64,000 nucleotides of DNA from Azospira sp. I13 (lineage in GTDB: Bacteria > Pseudomonadota > Gammaproteobacteria > Burkholderiales > Rhodocyclaceae), in assembly GCF_003112695.1 (NCBI RefSeq), contig NZ_BFBP01000024.1, positions 1 through 64,000 on the forward strand, written 5' to 3'. Under the pieces are notes generated by a model. That model did no database searches, was not told the origin of the DNA, and saw only the letters and a list, made by a program, of their open reading frames with translations. A program made the translations under genes and the position numbers. Below, in pieces: positions 45,212 to 53,991 of this stretch; the first letter of the stretch is position 1; the number at the start of each line of letters is the position of its first letter.

Positions 45212-46228
45212 ATGCACATCCTGGTGACTGGCGGCCTCGGCTATATCGGCTCCCATACCTGTGTGGAGCTGCTGCAGGCCGGCCACCAGGTCACCATTTT
45301 CGACAACCTTTCCAACAGCCGCCGCGATGTGCTGGAGCGCATCGCTCAGGTAGCCGGGCGGCCGCCCCGCCTGGTGGAAGGGGATGTGCGTGACCGGCAA
45401 GCCCTGCAGCAGGTCTTCCGCGACGTCCCGGTGGCGGCGGTGATCCACTTCGCCGGCCTGAAGGCGGTGGGCGAATCCGTCGCTCAGCCCCTGCGTTACT
45501 ACGAATGGAATGTGACGGGCAGCATCACCCTACTTGATGCTATGGCCGAGGCGGGTGTGCGGCGCCTGGTTTTCAGTTCCTCCGCCACGGTGTATGGCAA
45601 TCCGGGGGGGGTCTGTTTCGACGAAAGCCTGCCCCTGGCGCCCATCAATCCCTATGGCCGTACCAAGGCCATGGTGGAGCAGGTGCTGGCAGACTTGCAG
45701 GCTGCCGATCCCGCTTGGCAGGTGGCCTGCCTGCGCTACTTCAATCCGGTGGGCGCCCACGTCAGCGGCCTCCTCGGCGAAGCCCCGCTGGGCGTGCCGA
45801 ACAACCTGATGCCTTTCGTCGCCCAGGTGGCGGCTGGCATCCGGCCCCAGGTAGAGGTCTTCGGCAGCGACTACCCGACCCCCGACGGTACCGGCATTCG
45901 GGATTACATCCACGTCACCGACCTGGCTCGGGGCCATCTGGCCGCCCTGGATCATCTGGCGACGGACGGGGCTCGGGGGCTAACGGTGAATCTCGGGGCG
46001 GGGCGGGGCTACAGCGTGCTGGAAATGATCGACGCCTTTTCCCGGGCCATCGGCCGGCCCATTCCCCATCGCCTGGGGCCGCGGCGCCCCGGCGACCTGC
46101 CGGAGTACTTTGCCGATCCCACCCTGGCCCAGCGCCTCCTGGGGTGGCGCGCCGAGCGGGATCTGAATGCCATGTGCCGGGATACCTGGCGCTGGCAGCA
46201 GACTGCCGTCGCCCTCGGTATCGCCTGA
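45212..46228 (+). CDS. galE: UDP-glucose 4-epimerase
   Basis: 338 aa from ATG 45212. An in-frame ATG at 45206 overlaps the apaH stop, but an AAGGA motif at 45201-45205 gives a normal six-base spacing to 45212 and none to 45206, so I chose 45212. HILVTGGLGYIGSHTCVELL and SSSATVYGNPGGVCFDESLP mark the NAD site, and PINPYGRTKAMVEQVLADLQ holds the Tyr/Lys pair. It supplies UDP-galactose for glycan and LPS. Confidence 0.93.
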   Translation: MHILVTGGLGYIGSHTCVELLQAGHQVTIFDNLSNSRRDVLERIAQVAGRPPRLVEGDVRDRQALQQVFRDVPVAAVIHFAGLKAVGESVAQPLRYYEWNVTGSITLLDAMAEAGVRRLVFSSSATVYGNPGGVCFDESLPLAPINPYGRTKAMVEQVLADLQAADPAWQVACLRYFNPVGAHVSGLLGEAPLGVPNNLMPFVAQVAAGIRPQVEVFGSDYPTPDGTGIRDYIHVTDLARGHLAALDHLATDGARGLTVNLGAGRGYSVLEMIDAFSRAIGRPIPHRLGPRRPGDLPEYFADPTLAQRLLGWRAERDLNAMCRDTWRWQQTAVALGIA

Positions 46229-46280
46229 TTCGTTTTTCCTAGTGGCCCTGATCGAGCCGACCCGGAAAGGCCGGATGGTC

Positions 46281-47066
46281 TCAGGCCGTGTCGGCCAAGG
46301 CCGCCCGGGGGGCTTCGTCCACCAAGTCCTCCGGCAGCATCAGCCGCCGGGCAATTTCTTCCCGGGCCTGCTGGGCCAGGGCCTTGCGCCCGCCTGCCAG
46401 GTCCCAGGGCAGCGCTTCTGCCGCATCTACCCGCGCTTCCAGCCAACCCGCCGCCAGGATGGATTTGAGGCAATCCCACAGGCTGTCGTCGCCGATATAG
46501 GCCGGTGCCGTGCTGCGCCGGCCGTTGCGGTCGTGGTAGGAGAGGGCCAGGGGCACGATGGGCCGGCCGGCTTCGATGGCGGGCTGCAGCAGGGCACCGT
46601 GGAAGTGCAGTAGGCTGCCGCCATCCGTGGTGGTGCCTTCGGGAAACAGGGCGGCAAACTCGCCGCGCCCGAGGATGGCGCCGATCTCTCCATTGACGAT
46701 CTTGGCGTGGCCCCGGCTGCCTCGGCGCAGAAAGACCGTATCGGTCCGCGCCGAGAGCCAGCCGATGATCGGCCATTGGCGCACTTCCGCCTTGGAGACG
46801 AAGGCCGCCGGCTGGGCGGCGTTGATGACGAAAATATCGATCCAGGAAATATGGTTGGCCACCAGCAGGCTGCCCGGGGGCAGGGCGCCCAGGCGGGCCT
46901 TGAGGTGGAAGCCAAGAATGCCGAGCAGCTGGGTGGACCAGCGCTGTTTCAGGCGGAGTCGCCAGGTGCGGCCAAACAAGGGGTAGAGCAGGGCCGCCAC
47001 CGCCATGCCGTAGGCCAGATGCACCGCCAGGCGGAACAAACGATAGGCCCGGACAGGCCGGGCCAA
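46281..47066 (-). CDS. olsA: 1-acyl-sn-glycerol-3-phosphate acyltransferase family, OlsA (ornithine-lipid synthesis)
   Basis: PlsC-type motifs are clear: LLVANHISWIDIFVINAAQ (catalytic NHxSxxD) and FAALFPEGTTTDGGSLLHFH. A membrane helix YRLFRLAVHLAYGMAVAALL lies at the N-terminus. No ATG is available between the olsB stop and this helix; TTG 47066 gives 261 aa, a normal length, and the only ATG upstream (47252) sits inside olsB. The start is therefore uncertain. Its partner olsB directly upstream supports the ornithine-lipid assignment: OlsA adds the second acyl chain to lyso-ornithine lipid. Confidence 0.8.
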   Translation of the reverse strand: MARPVRAYRLFRLAVHLAYGMAVAALLYPLFGRTWRLRLKQRWSTQLLGILGFHLKARLGALPPGSLLVANHISWIDIFVINAAQPAAFVSKAEVRQWPIIGWLSARTDTVFLRRGSRGHAKIVNGEIGAILGRGEFAALFPEGTTTDGGSLLHFHGALLQPAIEAGRPIVPLALSYHDRNGRRSTAPAYIGDDSLWDCLKSILAAGWLEARVDAAEALPWDLAGGRKALAQQAREEIARRLMLPEDLVDEAPRAALADTA

Positions 47067-47133
47067 GGGGGTGGGAGTGGGGTTGCCCGGGCTGCCGGGG
47101 TTGGCCCTGGGGAGGTGTTGCGGTTCCAGTCTG

Positions 47134-47892
47134 TTAGCGTCCGAGAAAATGTTTGGCGTAGCGGGCGTCCACCTTGGACATGGGCAGCAGCACCGGCAGG
47201 TCGGCCGTATTGAAGTCCGGGTCCCAGGCGGGCTCGCCGCAAATCCAGGCACCCGCCCGCAGGTAACCCTTGATCAGGGGCGGGGTCTCGGCTTTCGTCT
47301 CGTTGCGCAGGGCCTCCATGGGCAGCGGGCAGCGGGGGAAGACGCGATACTCCAGGGGGCTCAGGTGCGCTTCCAGCTGATTATACAAGGTGGCTGCCGC
47401 GTGGCCGCCGTCTGCCATGCTGATGGAGGCGCAGCCCACCAGGTATTCATAGCCGTTCTCCAGCATGTAGCGGGCCAGACCGGACCACAGCAGGGTGATG
47501 GTGGCGCCACTGCGGTAATCCGGATGGACGCAGGAGCGGCCCACTTCCACCAGGCGCGGGCGCAGGTGTTGCAGGCGGGTCAGGTCGAATTCGTTTTCCG
47601 TGTAGTAGCCGCCGATCTTGCGGGCATTGGCCGGGGAGAGAATGCGGTAGGTGCCGATGACTTCGCCGGTGTCTTCGTTGCGGCAAACCAGATGGTCGCA
47701 GTAGGGGTCGTAGACGTCCTGGTCCACCCCGGGGATGCGGCTGGAGAGCTTGGCCCCCATTTCCACGCCGAACACCTGGTAGCGCAGCTTCTGGGCGGCG
47801 AGGATTTCCCGTTCACTTTCCGCCAGTCCGACGGACAGGTTGCGGGCATAGATGCGACGGCTTTGCTCGAGCGAGGTCTGTTGCTGTTCCAT
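47134..47892 (-). CDS. olsB: L-ornithine N(alpha)-acyltransferase OlsB
   Basis: 252 aa of the OlsB-type GNAT group, which uses acyl-ACP. LVEVGRSCVHPDYRSGATIT, LLWSGLARYMLENGYEYLVG and CASISMADGGHAAATLYN are typical. It attaches a 3-hydroxyacyl chain to ornithine to start ornithine-lipid synthesis; OlsA completes the lipid. The AAGGAGG Shine-Dalgarno lies just upstream inside a predicted hairpin (47894-47923). Phosphate limitation is the usual trigger for these lipids, but no Pho box was identified. Confidence 0.88.
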   Translation of the reverse strand: MEQQQTSLEQSRRIYARNLSVGLAESEREILAAQKLRYQVFGVEMGAKLSSRIPGVDQDVYDPYCDHLVCRNEDTGEVIGTYRILSPANARKIGGYYTENEFDLTRLQHLRPRLVEVGRSCVHPDYRSGATITLLWSGLARYMLENGYEYLVGCASISMADGGHAAATLYNQLEAHLSPLEYRVFPRCPLPMEALRNETKAETPPLIKGYLRAGAWICGEPAWDPDFNTADLPVLLPMSKVDARYAKHFLGR

Positions 47893-47893
47893 G

Positions 47894-47923
47894 TTCTGTC
47901 CTCCTTGGGGTATGGGGACAGAA
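47894..47923 (-). promoter_or_regulatory. 8-base inverted repeat overlapping the olsB ribosome binding site
   Basis: Arms TTCTGTCC (47894-47901) and GGACAGAA (47916-47923) pair over 8 bases around a 14-base loop that holds most of the AAGGAGG Shine-Dalgarno. The structure ends one base before the olsB start codon. It could occlude translation or serve as a DNA operator. Confidence 0.4.
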
Positions 47924-48045
47924 TCTAGAGAGGGCGTATTACGGCGAGGTTGCGCCGGAGTGAAGTTTGGGTGAAGCGGGGGAGGGGAATATTGAGGCAG
48001 GGCAGTGATGCAGGGGGAGGGGGCGGCGGGGCCGCCCCTGGTGGC

Positions 48046-48513
48046 TCAGTGGCTGACCCGGCTGCCGCCGTTGCCGGAGAGGATGCGTACCCGCTCGCCG
48101 GGCTGGAAGACTTCGTCGGCTTCCTGGACGATGGCCAGCAACTGGCCGTTGTCCAGGCGGACGGTGATTTCGACGCCGTCCTTCTTGCTGACTTTCTCTT
48201 CCAGGGCGCTGCCCGCTAGGCCGCCGGCCACGGCGCCAAGAATGGCGCCCACCGTGCTGCCGCGGCCACCGCCCACGTTGCTGCCGGCCATGCCGCCGAT
48301 GGCGGCGCCGGCAACGGTGCCCACCGGGGTGTTGCCGCCCTCAATGGTGACATTGCGCACGGATTCCACTACGCCCTGGCGCACGGTCATTTCCTGACGG
48401 GTTTGGCCGCGGCTATAGGAGCTGCCGGACTGGCTGTTGGCGCAGCCGGCCAGGCCGGCCACCAGCAGCAGGGCGGCGAGCAGAGTGGAAAAGGGGTTGC
48501 GGATGGCTTGCAT
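48046..48513 (-). CDS. slyB: SlyB-like glycine-zipper outer membrane lipoprotein
   Basis: 155 aa from ATG 48513; the longer frame reaches into the kinase gene. A lipoprotein signal ends at LAGC (Cys24). A glycine-zipper segment follows, VGTVAGAAIGGMAGSNVGGG then GAILGAVAGGLAGSALEEKV, and a C-terminal SH3-like part (ITVRLDNGQLLAIVQEADEV). The plan matches SlyB/17-kDa antigen proteins, which stabilise the outer membrane under PhoP or envelope stress. It is followed by an intergenic region without a clear terminator. Confidence 0.85.
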   Translation of the reverse strand: MQAIRNPFSTLLAALLLVAGLAGCANSQSGSSYSRGQTRQEMTVRQGVVESVRNVTIEGGNTPVGTVAGAAIGGMAGSNVGGGRGSTVGAILGAVAGGLAGSALEEKVSKKDGVEITVRLDNGQLLAIVQEADEVFQPGERVRILSGNGGSRVSH

Positions 48514-48535
48514 CGGGGTTCTCCTGGCGGCCGTC

Positions 48536-49471
48536 TTACCAGAGGCGGCTGCCGAAGGCCTGCTGGTATTGGGCGGCGATTTCGTCGCAGCTAAAGGTGT
48601 GGTTCTGGGGGCCGGAATGGGCGATCTTGATGGCGCCGATGAGGGCGGCCAGACGGCCCGTCTGGTCCCAATCCAGCCCGTTGGCAATGCCGTAGAGCAG
48701 GCCGGCGCGGTAGGCATCGCCGCAGCCGGTGGGGTCCACCACGTCTTCTGCCTTAACGCAGGGAATCTCCAGGCGTTGACCGCCGGTGTAGATGTGGGAG
48801 CCTTCGCCGCCCCGGGTAACGATCAGGGCCTTGACGCGGCTGGCCAGGGTTTCCAGGGATTTGCCGGTGCGGTCGGTGAGCAGCTTGGCTTCGTAGTCGT
48901 TGAAGGTGGCGTACTCGGCCTGCTCCAGGAAGGCCAGCAGTTCCTCGCCGGAGAACATGGGCATGCCCTGGCCCGGGTCGAAGATGAAGGGAATGCCGGC
49001 CTCGGCGAACTGCTTGGCGTGGCCCACCATGCCTTCGCGACCATCCGGGGCAACAATGCCCAGGCCGACGTTGCTGGCTTCACCGACGCTGTTGAGGTGG
49101 GAGAAGGTCATGGCGCCCGGGTGGAAGGCGGTGATCTGATTGTCGTCCAGGTCGGTGGTGATGAAGGCCTGGGCGGTATAGCTGTTGGCCACCTGGCGCA
49201 CGTGGTCCCGGGGCAGGCCCAGGTCGTCCAGGCGCTTCAGGTAGGGGGCGGCGTCGTCGCCGACGGTGGCCATGATGAGGGGCTCGCCGCCCAGCAGCTT
49301 GAGGCTGTAGGCGATGTTGCCGGCGCAACCGCCGAATTCCCGACGCATTTCGGGCACCAGGAAGGCAACGTTCAGGATATGGATCTGCTCCGGCAGGATG
49401 TGGTTCTTGAACCGGTCCGGAAAGACCATGATGTTGTCGTAGGCGATGGAGCCGCAGATGAGCGTGCGCAT
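48536..49471 (-). CDS. PfkB family carbohydrate/adenosine kinase
   Basis: 311 aa. MRTLICGSIAYDNIMVFPDR starts the ribokinase fold; MRREFGGCAGNIAYSLKLLG is the substrate region; DVVDPTGCGDAYRAGLLYGI is the phosphate-binding signature, with the anion-hole Cys instead of Ala. The signature and overall length are close to adenosine-kinase-like PfkB proteins in betaproteobacteria. The substrate is not certain. TATAAT at 49506-49501 (minus) may be its -10 element. Confidence 0.85.
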   Translation of the reverse strand: MRTLICGSIAYDNIMVFPDRFKNHILPEQIHILNVAFLVPEMRREFGGCAGNIAYSLKLLGGEPLIMATVGDDAAPYLKRLDDLGLPRDHVRQVANSYTAQAFITTDLDDNQITAFHPGAMTFSHLNSVGEASNVGLGIVAPDGREGMVGHAKQFAEAGIPFIFDPGQGMPMFSGEELLAFLEQAEYATFNDYEAKLLTDRTGKSLETLASRVKALIVTRGGEGSHIYTGGQRLEIPCVKAEDVVDPTGCGDAYRAGLLYGIANGLDWDQTGRLAALIGAIKIAHSGPQNHTFSCDEIAAQYQQAFGSRLW

Positions 49472-49500
49472 AGAGGTCGGTCAGAAAGGGGAAAACGCCG

Positions 49501-49506
49501 ATTATA
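49501..49506 (-). promoter_or_regulatory. -10 element for the PfkB kinase gene
   Basis: On the minus strand the hexamer reads TATAAT about 30 bases upstream of the kinase ATG. There is no recognisable -35 at 16-18 bases, so confidence is moderate. Confidence 0.35.
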
Positions 49507-49551
49507 GCCTTGCCCTGCCGCGCCCCGCCGGAGAGGTCGGGCCGGCATCGG

Positions 49552-49557
49552 TATAAT
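49552..49557 (+). promoter_or_regulatory. -10 element for uppP
   Basis: TATAAT at 49552-49557 lies 35 bases upstream of the uppP ATG. As with the divergent kinase promoter, the -35 region is GC-rich and no hexamer is convincing. Confidence 0.35.
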
Positions 49558-49592
49558 GCCCCGTTTTCCTTTCGTGCCTCTGGCCCCCGTCC

Positions 49593-50417
49593 ATGGATCC
49601 CCTGTTGCTGCTCAAGGCCCTCATTCTCGGCATCGTCGAGGGCCTGACCGAATTTCTCCCCATCTCCTCCACCGGCCACCTGATCCTGGCCGGCGACCTG
49701 CTGGATTTCAACGATGCCCGGGGCAAGCTGTTCGAGATCGTTATCCAGTCCGGTGCCATTCTGGCCGTGGTCTGGGAGTACCGGGCCCGCATCGCCAAGG
49801 TGCTGCTGGGGTTGCCTCGGGAGCGGGAGGCCCAGCGCTTTGCCATCAACCTGGCCATTGCCTTCGTTCCCCTGGCCGCTCTGGGGCTGCTCTTCGGCAA
49901 GGCCATCAAGGCCCACCTGTTCAATGCCTACGTGGTGGCCATCACTTTCATCGTCGGCGGCCTGGTCATTCTCTGGGCGGAGAAGCGCCAGCACCGCATC
50001 CGCGTGGAAACGGTGGAAGAGCTGGATGTCATCGACGCTTTCAAGCTGGGCATTGCCCAAGCCTTCGCCCTGATTCCCGGTACCTCCCGCTCCGGCGCCA
50101 CCATCATCGGCGGCCTGCTGTTCGGCTTGTCGCGCAAGGCGGCGACGGAGTTTTCCTTCTTCCTGGCCATTCCCACCCTCGGCGTGGCCACGGTGTACCA
50201 GCTCTACAAGGAGCGGCACCTGTTGTCCTTCGACGATCTGGGCATGTGGGCGGTGGGCTTCATTGCCGCTTTCATTTCCGCCTTTATCGCCGTACGGGGC
50301 CTGCTGCGCTACATCAGCAGCCACGATTTCACCATCTTCGCCTGGTACCGCATCGTCTTCGGCGGCGTCGTTCTGTGGACGGCCTGGAGCGGCACGGTGA
50401 GCTGGTCGGCAGGCTAG
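49593..50417 (+). CDS. uppP: Undecaprenyl-diphosphatase
   Basis: 274 aa integral membrane protein with the two active-site motifs of the UppP/BacA family: [20 protein letters not shown] near the N-terminus and [20 protein letters not shown] near 155. It dephosphorylates undecaprenyl pyrophosphate to recycle the lipid carrier and gives some bacitracin resistance. Carrier recycling is also needed by the glycan locus upstream. Confidence 0.95.
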   Translation: MDPLLLLKALILGIVEGLTEFLPISSTGHLILAGDLLDFNDARGKLFEIVIQSGAILAVVWEYRARIAKVLLGLPREREAQRFAINLAIAFVPLAALGLLFGKAIKAHLFNAYVVAITFIVGGLVILWAEKRQHRIRVETVEELDVIDAFKLGIAQAFALIPGTSRSGATIIGGLLFGLSRKAATEFSFFLAIPTLGVATVYQLYKERHLLSFDDLGMWAVGFIAAFISAFIAVRGLLRYISSHDFTIFAWYRIVFGGVVLWTAWSGTVSWSAG

Positions 50418-50428
50418 GCCGCAATGCC

Positions 50429-51394
50429 ATGGGGCGCCGTGCCTGCCGCTGGCTGTTGTGCTGGCTCTGCTGCCTGAGCCAGGGGCCTGTCATGGCAGCA
50501 TCCCCCCATTACGCTGCGGCAGGCCCTTACCGGGTTCAGGTGGCGCTGGAGGTCTGGCATGATGCGGTCCGCCAGCGGGATATTCCCGTCAAACGCTATG
50601 GGCCGGAAGGGTTGGCCCGGGTGCCGGTGATCCTTTTCTCCCACGGCCTGGGCGGCAGCCGTGAGGCCGGTGAGGCGTGGCTGCGGCATTGGGCCGCCCA
50701 CGGCTATCTGGGCATCGCCCTGCAACATACCGGTAGTGATGGGGCGCTCCTGCAGGGCGGCCCCATGGCCATTCGCCGGGCCCTCAAGGCGGCCATGACG
50801 CCGGAGCAGTCCCGGGCCCGCATTGCCGACGTGCAATTCGTTCTCGATGAACTGGCCCGTCGCCAGGGTGAACCCGGCTGGAATCAGGCGGATCTGGCCC
50901 ACATTGGTCTGGCCGGTCATTCCTTTGGCGCCGTCACCACCCAGGCCATGGCCGGGGAGCAATTGAGTGTTGGGGCGCCAGTGGAGGAGCCCCGGCTGGC
51001 CGCCTTCCTGGCCCTCTCGCCCTCCGCCCGGGGCGGTGAAAACCTGCTCAATGCCCGCTTTTCCCGTCTGCAGCGCCCCTTCTTCAGTATTACCGGCAGC
51101 CGGGATGATGGTATCGGCCTGCAGGATATCGATGCCGCCAATCGCACCCTGCCTTACCGGCACATGCCGCCGGGAGACAAATATCTGCTGGTGCTGGAGG
51201 GCGGTGCCCACATGCATTTTGCTGGTCAGCATACCCTGCGCCAACAGGCTCCGCCTCGCCTGGAGCAGGCCGTTCAGGCGGCGAGTCTGGCCTTCTGGGA
51301 GGTTACGCTGAAGGGGCGCATTGAGGCCCGCACCTGGCTGCGCCAATCCTTCCCTGCCACCCTGATTCCCGGAGACCGCTGGGAGTTCAAGTAG
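50429..51394 (+). CDS. Secreted alpha/beta hydrolase (dienelactone-hydrolase/PAF-acetylhydrolase-like)
   Basis: 321 aa. An N-terminal signal-like segment (CRWLLCWLCCLSQGPVMAAS) precedes VILFSHGLGGSREAGEAWLR (oxyanion region), IGLAGHSFGAVTTQAMAGEQ (nucleophile elbow with the catalytic Ser), ITGSRDDGIGLQD and GGAHMHFAG (His). Predicted periplasmic. The substrate is unknown; the family includes esterases and PAF acetylhydrolases. It follows uppP with an 11-base gap. Confidence 0.75.
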   Translation: MGRRACRWLLCWLCCLSQGPVMAASPHYAAAGPYRVQVALEVWHDAVRQRDIPVKRYGPEGLARVPVILFSHGLGGSREAGEAWLRHWAAHGYLGIALQHTGSDGALLQGGPMAIRRALKAAMTPEQSRARIADVQFVLDELARRQGEPGWNQADLAHIGLAGHSFGAVTTQAMAGEQLSVGAPVEEPRLAAFLALSPSARGGENLLNARFSRLQRPFFSITGSRDDGIGLQDIDAANRTLPYRHMPPGDKYLLVLEGGAHMHFAGQHTLRQQAPPRLEQAVQAASLAFWEVTLKGRIEARTWLRQSFPATLIPGDRWEFK

Positions 51395-51408
51395 GTCGTG
51401 CGAGTAGG

Positions 51409-51436
51409 CCGTCGGAAATAGACCGTCGGAAATAGG
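51409..51436. repeat. Tandem 14-base repeat in an intergenic gap
   Basis: CCGTCGGAAATAGA at 51409-51422 is followed directly by CCGTCGGAAATAGG at 51423-51436, with a partial third copy (GTAGGTCG) just upstream. The gap lies between the two hydrolase genes. It looks like simple duplication, without coding function. Confidence 0.5.
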
Positions 51437-51505
51437 CAAACAGGCAGGCTGCCCTGCGGCTCGGCCCGCCTCTGATTGATTCGTTTCACTGTTCAAGGCA
51501 TTTCC

Positions 51506-52069
51506 ATGGCCGGCATCCTCTACCTCCACGGTTTCCGTTCTTCTCCCCAGTCCTTCAAGGCCCGCGCCGTGGGGGAGGCCATGGTGGCCCGAGGCCAAGG
51601 CGGCGACTTCTTCTGTCCCGATCTTTCCCATGAGCCTCGCCGGGCCATGGCCCAGGCGGAGGCCATCCTGGCGGCGCGCCCCGATCTGACCCTGGTGGGT
51701 AGTTCCCTGGGCGGCTTTTACGCCACCTGGCTGGCCGAGCGTTATGGATGCGCGGCGGTACTGGTTAATCCGGCGGTGGTCGCCCATCTCACCCTGTCGG
51801 ATTATCTGGGCCCCCAGACTCACCTCTACAGCGGCGAGGTATTCGAATTCACCCGGGATCACGTCGCCCAGTTGCAGGCCCTGGAAGTGGCCCGCATCGA
51901 TCCGACCCGCTATTGGCTGCTGGTGGAGGAGGGGGATGAGGTGCTGGACTACCGCCAGGCCGTGGCCCGCTATGCCGGAGCGCGCCAGACGGTGCTGGCC
52001 GGGGGCGATCACAGCTTCACGCGTTTTGTTGAATTCGTGCCGCAAATCATTGAATTCGCCGGGTTATAA
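51506..52069 (+). CDS. YqiA-like esterase of the alpha/beta hydrolase family
   Basis: 187 aa from ATG 51506; a longer in-frame start at 51476 has no advantage. GILYLHGFRSSPQSFKARAV begins the fold, LVGSSLGGFYATWLAERYG holds the nucleophile Ser, and VLAGGDHSFTRFVEFVPQII the catalytic His. Length and motifs match YqiA/YcfP proteins, small cytoplasmic esterases. Its stop forms part of a TATAAT upstream of the next gene. Confidence 0.85.
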   Translation: MAGILYLHGFRSSPQSFKARAVGEAMVARGQGGDFFCPDLSHEPRRAMAQAEAILAARPDLTLVGSSLGGFYATWLAERYGCAAVLVNPAVVAHLTLSDYLGPQTHLYSGEVFEFTRDHVAQLQALEVARIDPTRYWLLVEEGDEVLDYRQAVARYAGARQTVLAGGDHSFTRFVEFVPQIIEFAGL

Positions 52070-52070
52070 T
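52065..52070 (+). promoter_or_regulatory. -10 element immediately upstream of the RNB gene (possibly leaderless)
   Basis: TATAAT at 52065-52070 ends six bases before the ATG at 52077, so transcription would start at or next to the start codon. No -35 match was found. The hexamer overlaps the previous stop codon (TTA TAA), so it may be coincidental. Confidence 0.3.
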
Positions 52071-52076
52071 CCGGCG

Positions 52077-53987
52077 ATGAACGTTCTATTCGAAGAAGAC
52101 GGCGCCTTCAAGACAGGCACCGTGCTGGCCGACAATGACGCCACCCTGCAGGTGGAAAGCGCTTCCGGCAAGCGAACCAAGATCAAGTCAGCGGCGGTGC
52201 TGCTGCGTTTCCAGTCCCCGGCGCCCGGCGCCCTGCTGGAGGCCGCCGAACCCCTGGCCCGTGACATCGAACCCGAATTCCTTTGGGAGTGCTGTGCGGA
52301 TGGCGAATTTTCTTTTCTTGATTTTGCGAAGGACTACGTCGGCAAAGACCCCGCTCCGGTCGAAGCGACTTCGGTCCTGCTTGCCCTACACGCAGCGCCT
52401 GTCTATTTCCACCGCAAGGGTAAGGGTCGCTTCCGCAAAGCCCCTGCCGACATTCTCCAGGCTGCTCTGGCCGGTCTTGAAAAAAAGCGTCAGCAAGCGC
52501 TTGCCATAACGCGCATGGTGGATGAGCTGAAGGCCGGCAGTCTGCCGACCGAGTTCGTCCCCCTGCTGGATCAACTGCTCTACAGCCCGGACCGCAACAA
52601 GCCGGAGACCAAGGCCCTGGAGGCCGCCTGTGAGGAGTTGCATCTCTCGGCACCCCATCTGCTGGCCCGTTGCGGCGCCATCAAGTCCCACCGGGATTAC
52701 CACTTCAACCGGTTCCTGCGGGAGCATTTTCCCAAGGGCACCGGCTTTGCTCCGGTGGACGTGCCGGCCGCTCCCGCCGATCTGCCCTTGGCTTCGGTGC
52801 AGGCCTTCTCCATCGACGATGCGGCCACTACGGAAATCGACGACGCCTTTTCCTTGGAAACCCTGCCCGGGATCGGCTGGCGGGTCGGCATCCACATCGC
52901 CGCGCCCGGCCTGGGCTTTGGCCCCGGCAGCCCCCTGGACGAGATTGCCCGCAACCGCCTCTCCACCGTCTACATGCCCGGCAACAAGATCACCATGCTG
53001 CCGGACGCCGTGGTGGAGGCCTACACCCTGGCCGAGGGCAAGCCCCGGCCAGCCATCTCCCTCTACCTGACGGTTAATGAAACCCTGGAGATCGTCGGCC
53101 ACGAATCCCGCCTCGAGCGGGTGCATGTGGCGGCCAACCTGCGCCACCACGAGATTGAACCCCTCTTCAACGAGGAAACCCTGGCCGCCGGCCTCGGCGA
53201 CTTCCGCTTTGCCGCCGAGCTGAAGCTGCTGTGGCAGCTGGCCTGTGCCTGTGAAGGCCGGCGCGGCAAGCCTTCCGCCACCCAGGGTATCTTCGACTAC
53301 AACTTTGCCATCTTCCCGGATGACACCGACCCCTCTGGCGAGTCGGACCGGGTGGAGATCACCGCCCGCAAGCGGGGCAGCCCCCTGGACAAGCTGGTGG
53401 CAGAGCTGATGATCGTCGCCAACGCCACTTGGGGCGGTCTCCTGGCCGAAGAGAAGGTGGCTTGCATCTACCGAGCCCAGACCGCCGGCAAGGTGCGCAT
53501 GACCACCTCGCCCCTGCCCCACGAGGGTTTGGGCGTGCCCCAATACGCCTGGTCCTCCTCGCCCCTGCGGCGCTATGTGGACCTGGTGAACCAGTGGCAA
53601 CTGATTACCCTGTTGCAGGACCGGGCGCCCCACTTCGGCGCCAAGAGTGACACGCTCTTTGCCGCCATGCGTGACTTCGACCTGACCTACACCGCCTACG
53701 CCGAATTCCAGCGCCACATGGAGCGTTACTGGTGCCTGCGCTGGCTGCAGCAGCAGGGGGTGAAGGAAATCGAAGGCACCGTGCGCAAGGAAAATCTGGT
53801 AAAGCTTGATCCCCTGCCGCTCATGCAGCGTGTCCCCTCCCTGCCGGAACTACCGATGGGCCAGAAGGTGCGGCTGACGGTGGAGTCCTGGGATACCTTG
53901 TCCCTGGAACTCAATCTGCGTTTCGACGCGCTGGTTGAGGGCGCGGTTGCGGCAACGGCCAATGCCGAAGAAGGGGAAGGGGACTAA
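52077..53987 (+). CDS. RNase II/R-type exoribonuclease (RNB domain)
   Basis: 636 aa from ATG 52077; the frame extends upstream only inside the esterase. The RNB catalytic core is seen in FSIDDAATTEIDDAFSLETL, which contains the metal-binding Asp residues, then VGIHIAAPGLGFGPGSPLDE and TVYMPGNKITMLPDAVVEAY. The C-terminal SSPLRRYVDLVNQWQLITLL is the conserved arginine-bearing segment. It degrades single-stranded RNA 3'-to-5'. An N-terminal cold-shock pair of canonical RNase II is not obvious, so it is a diverged or shortened form of the family. Confidence 0.9.
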   Translation: MNVLFEEDGAFKTGTVLADNDATLQVESASGKRTKIKSAAVLLRFQSPAPGALLEAAEPLARDIEPEFLWECCADGEFSFLDFAKDYVGKDPAPVEATSVLLALHAAPVYFHRKGKGRFRKAPADILQAALAGLEKKRQQALAITRMVDELKAGSLPTEFVPLLDQLLYSPDRNKPETKALEAACEELHLSAPHLLARCGAIKSHRDYHFNRFLREHFPKGTGFAPVDVPAAPADLPLASVQAFSIDDAATTEIDDAFSLETLPGIGWRVGIHIAAPGLGFGPGSPLDEIARNRLSTVYMPGNKITMLPDAVVEAYTLAEGKPRPAISLYLTVNETLEIVGHESRLERVHVAANLRHHEIEPLFNEETLAAGLGDFRFAAELKLLWQLACACEGRRGKPSATQGIFDYNFAIFPDDTDPSGESDRVEITARKRGSPLDKLVAELMIVANATWGGLLAEEKVACIYRAQTAGKVRMTTSPLPHEGLGVPQYAWSSSPLRRYVDLVNQWQLITLLQDRAPHFGAKSDTLFAAMRDFDLTYTAYAEFQRHMERYWCLRWLQQQGVKEIEGTVRKENLVKLDPLPLMQRVPSLPELPMGQKVRLTVESWDTLSLELNLRFDALVEGAVAATANAEEGEGD

Positions 53988-53991
53988 GTCC

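Noticed and set aside
47250-47252. ATG at 47252 as the start of olsA
   Set aside because: It lies 119 bases inside olsB and adds Cys- and Pro-rich residues with no counterpart in PlsC-type enzymes.
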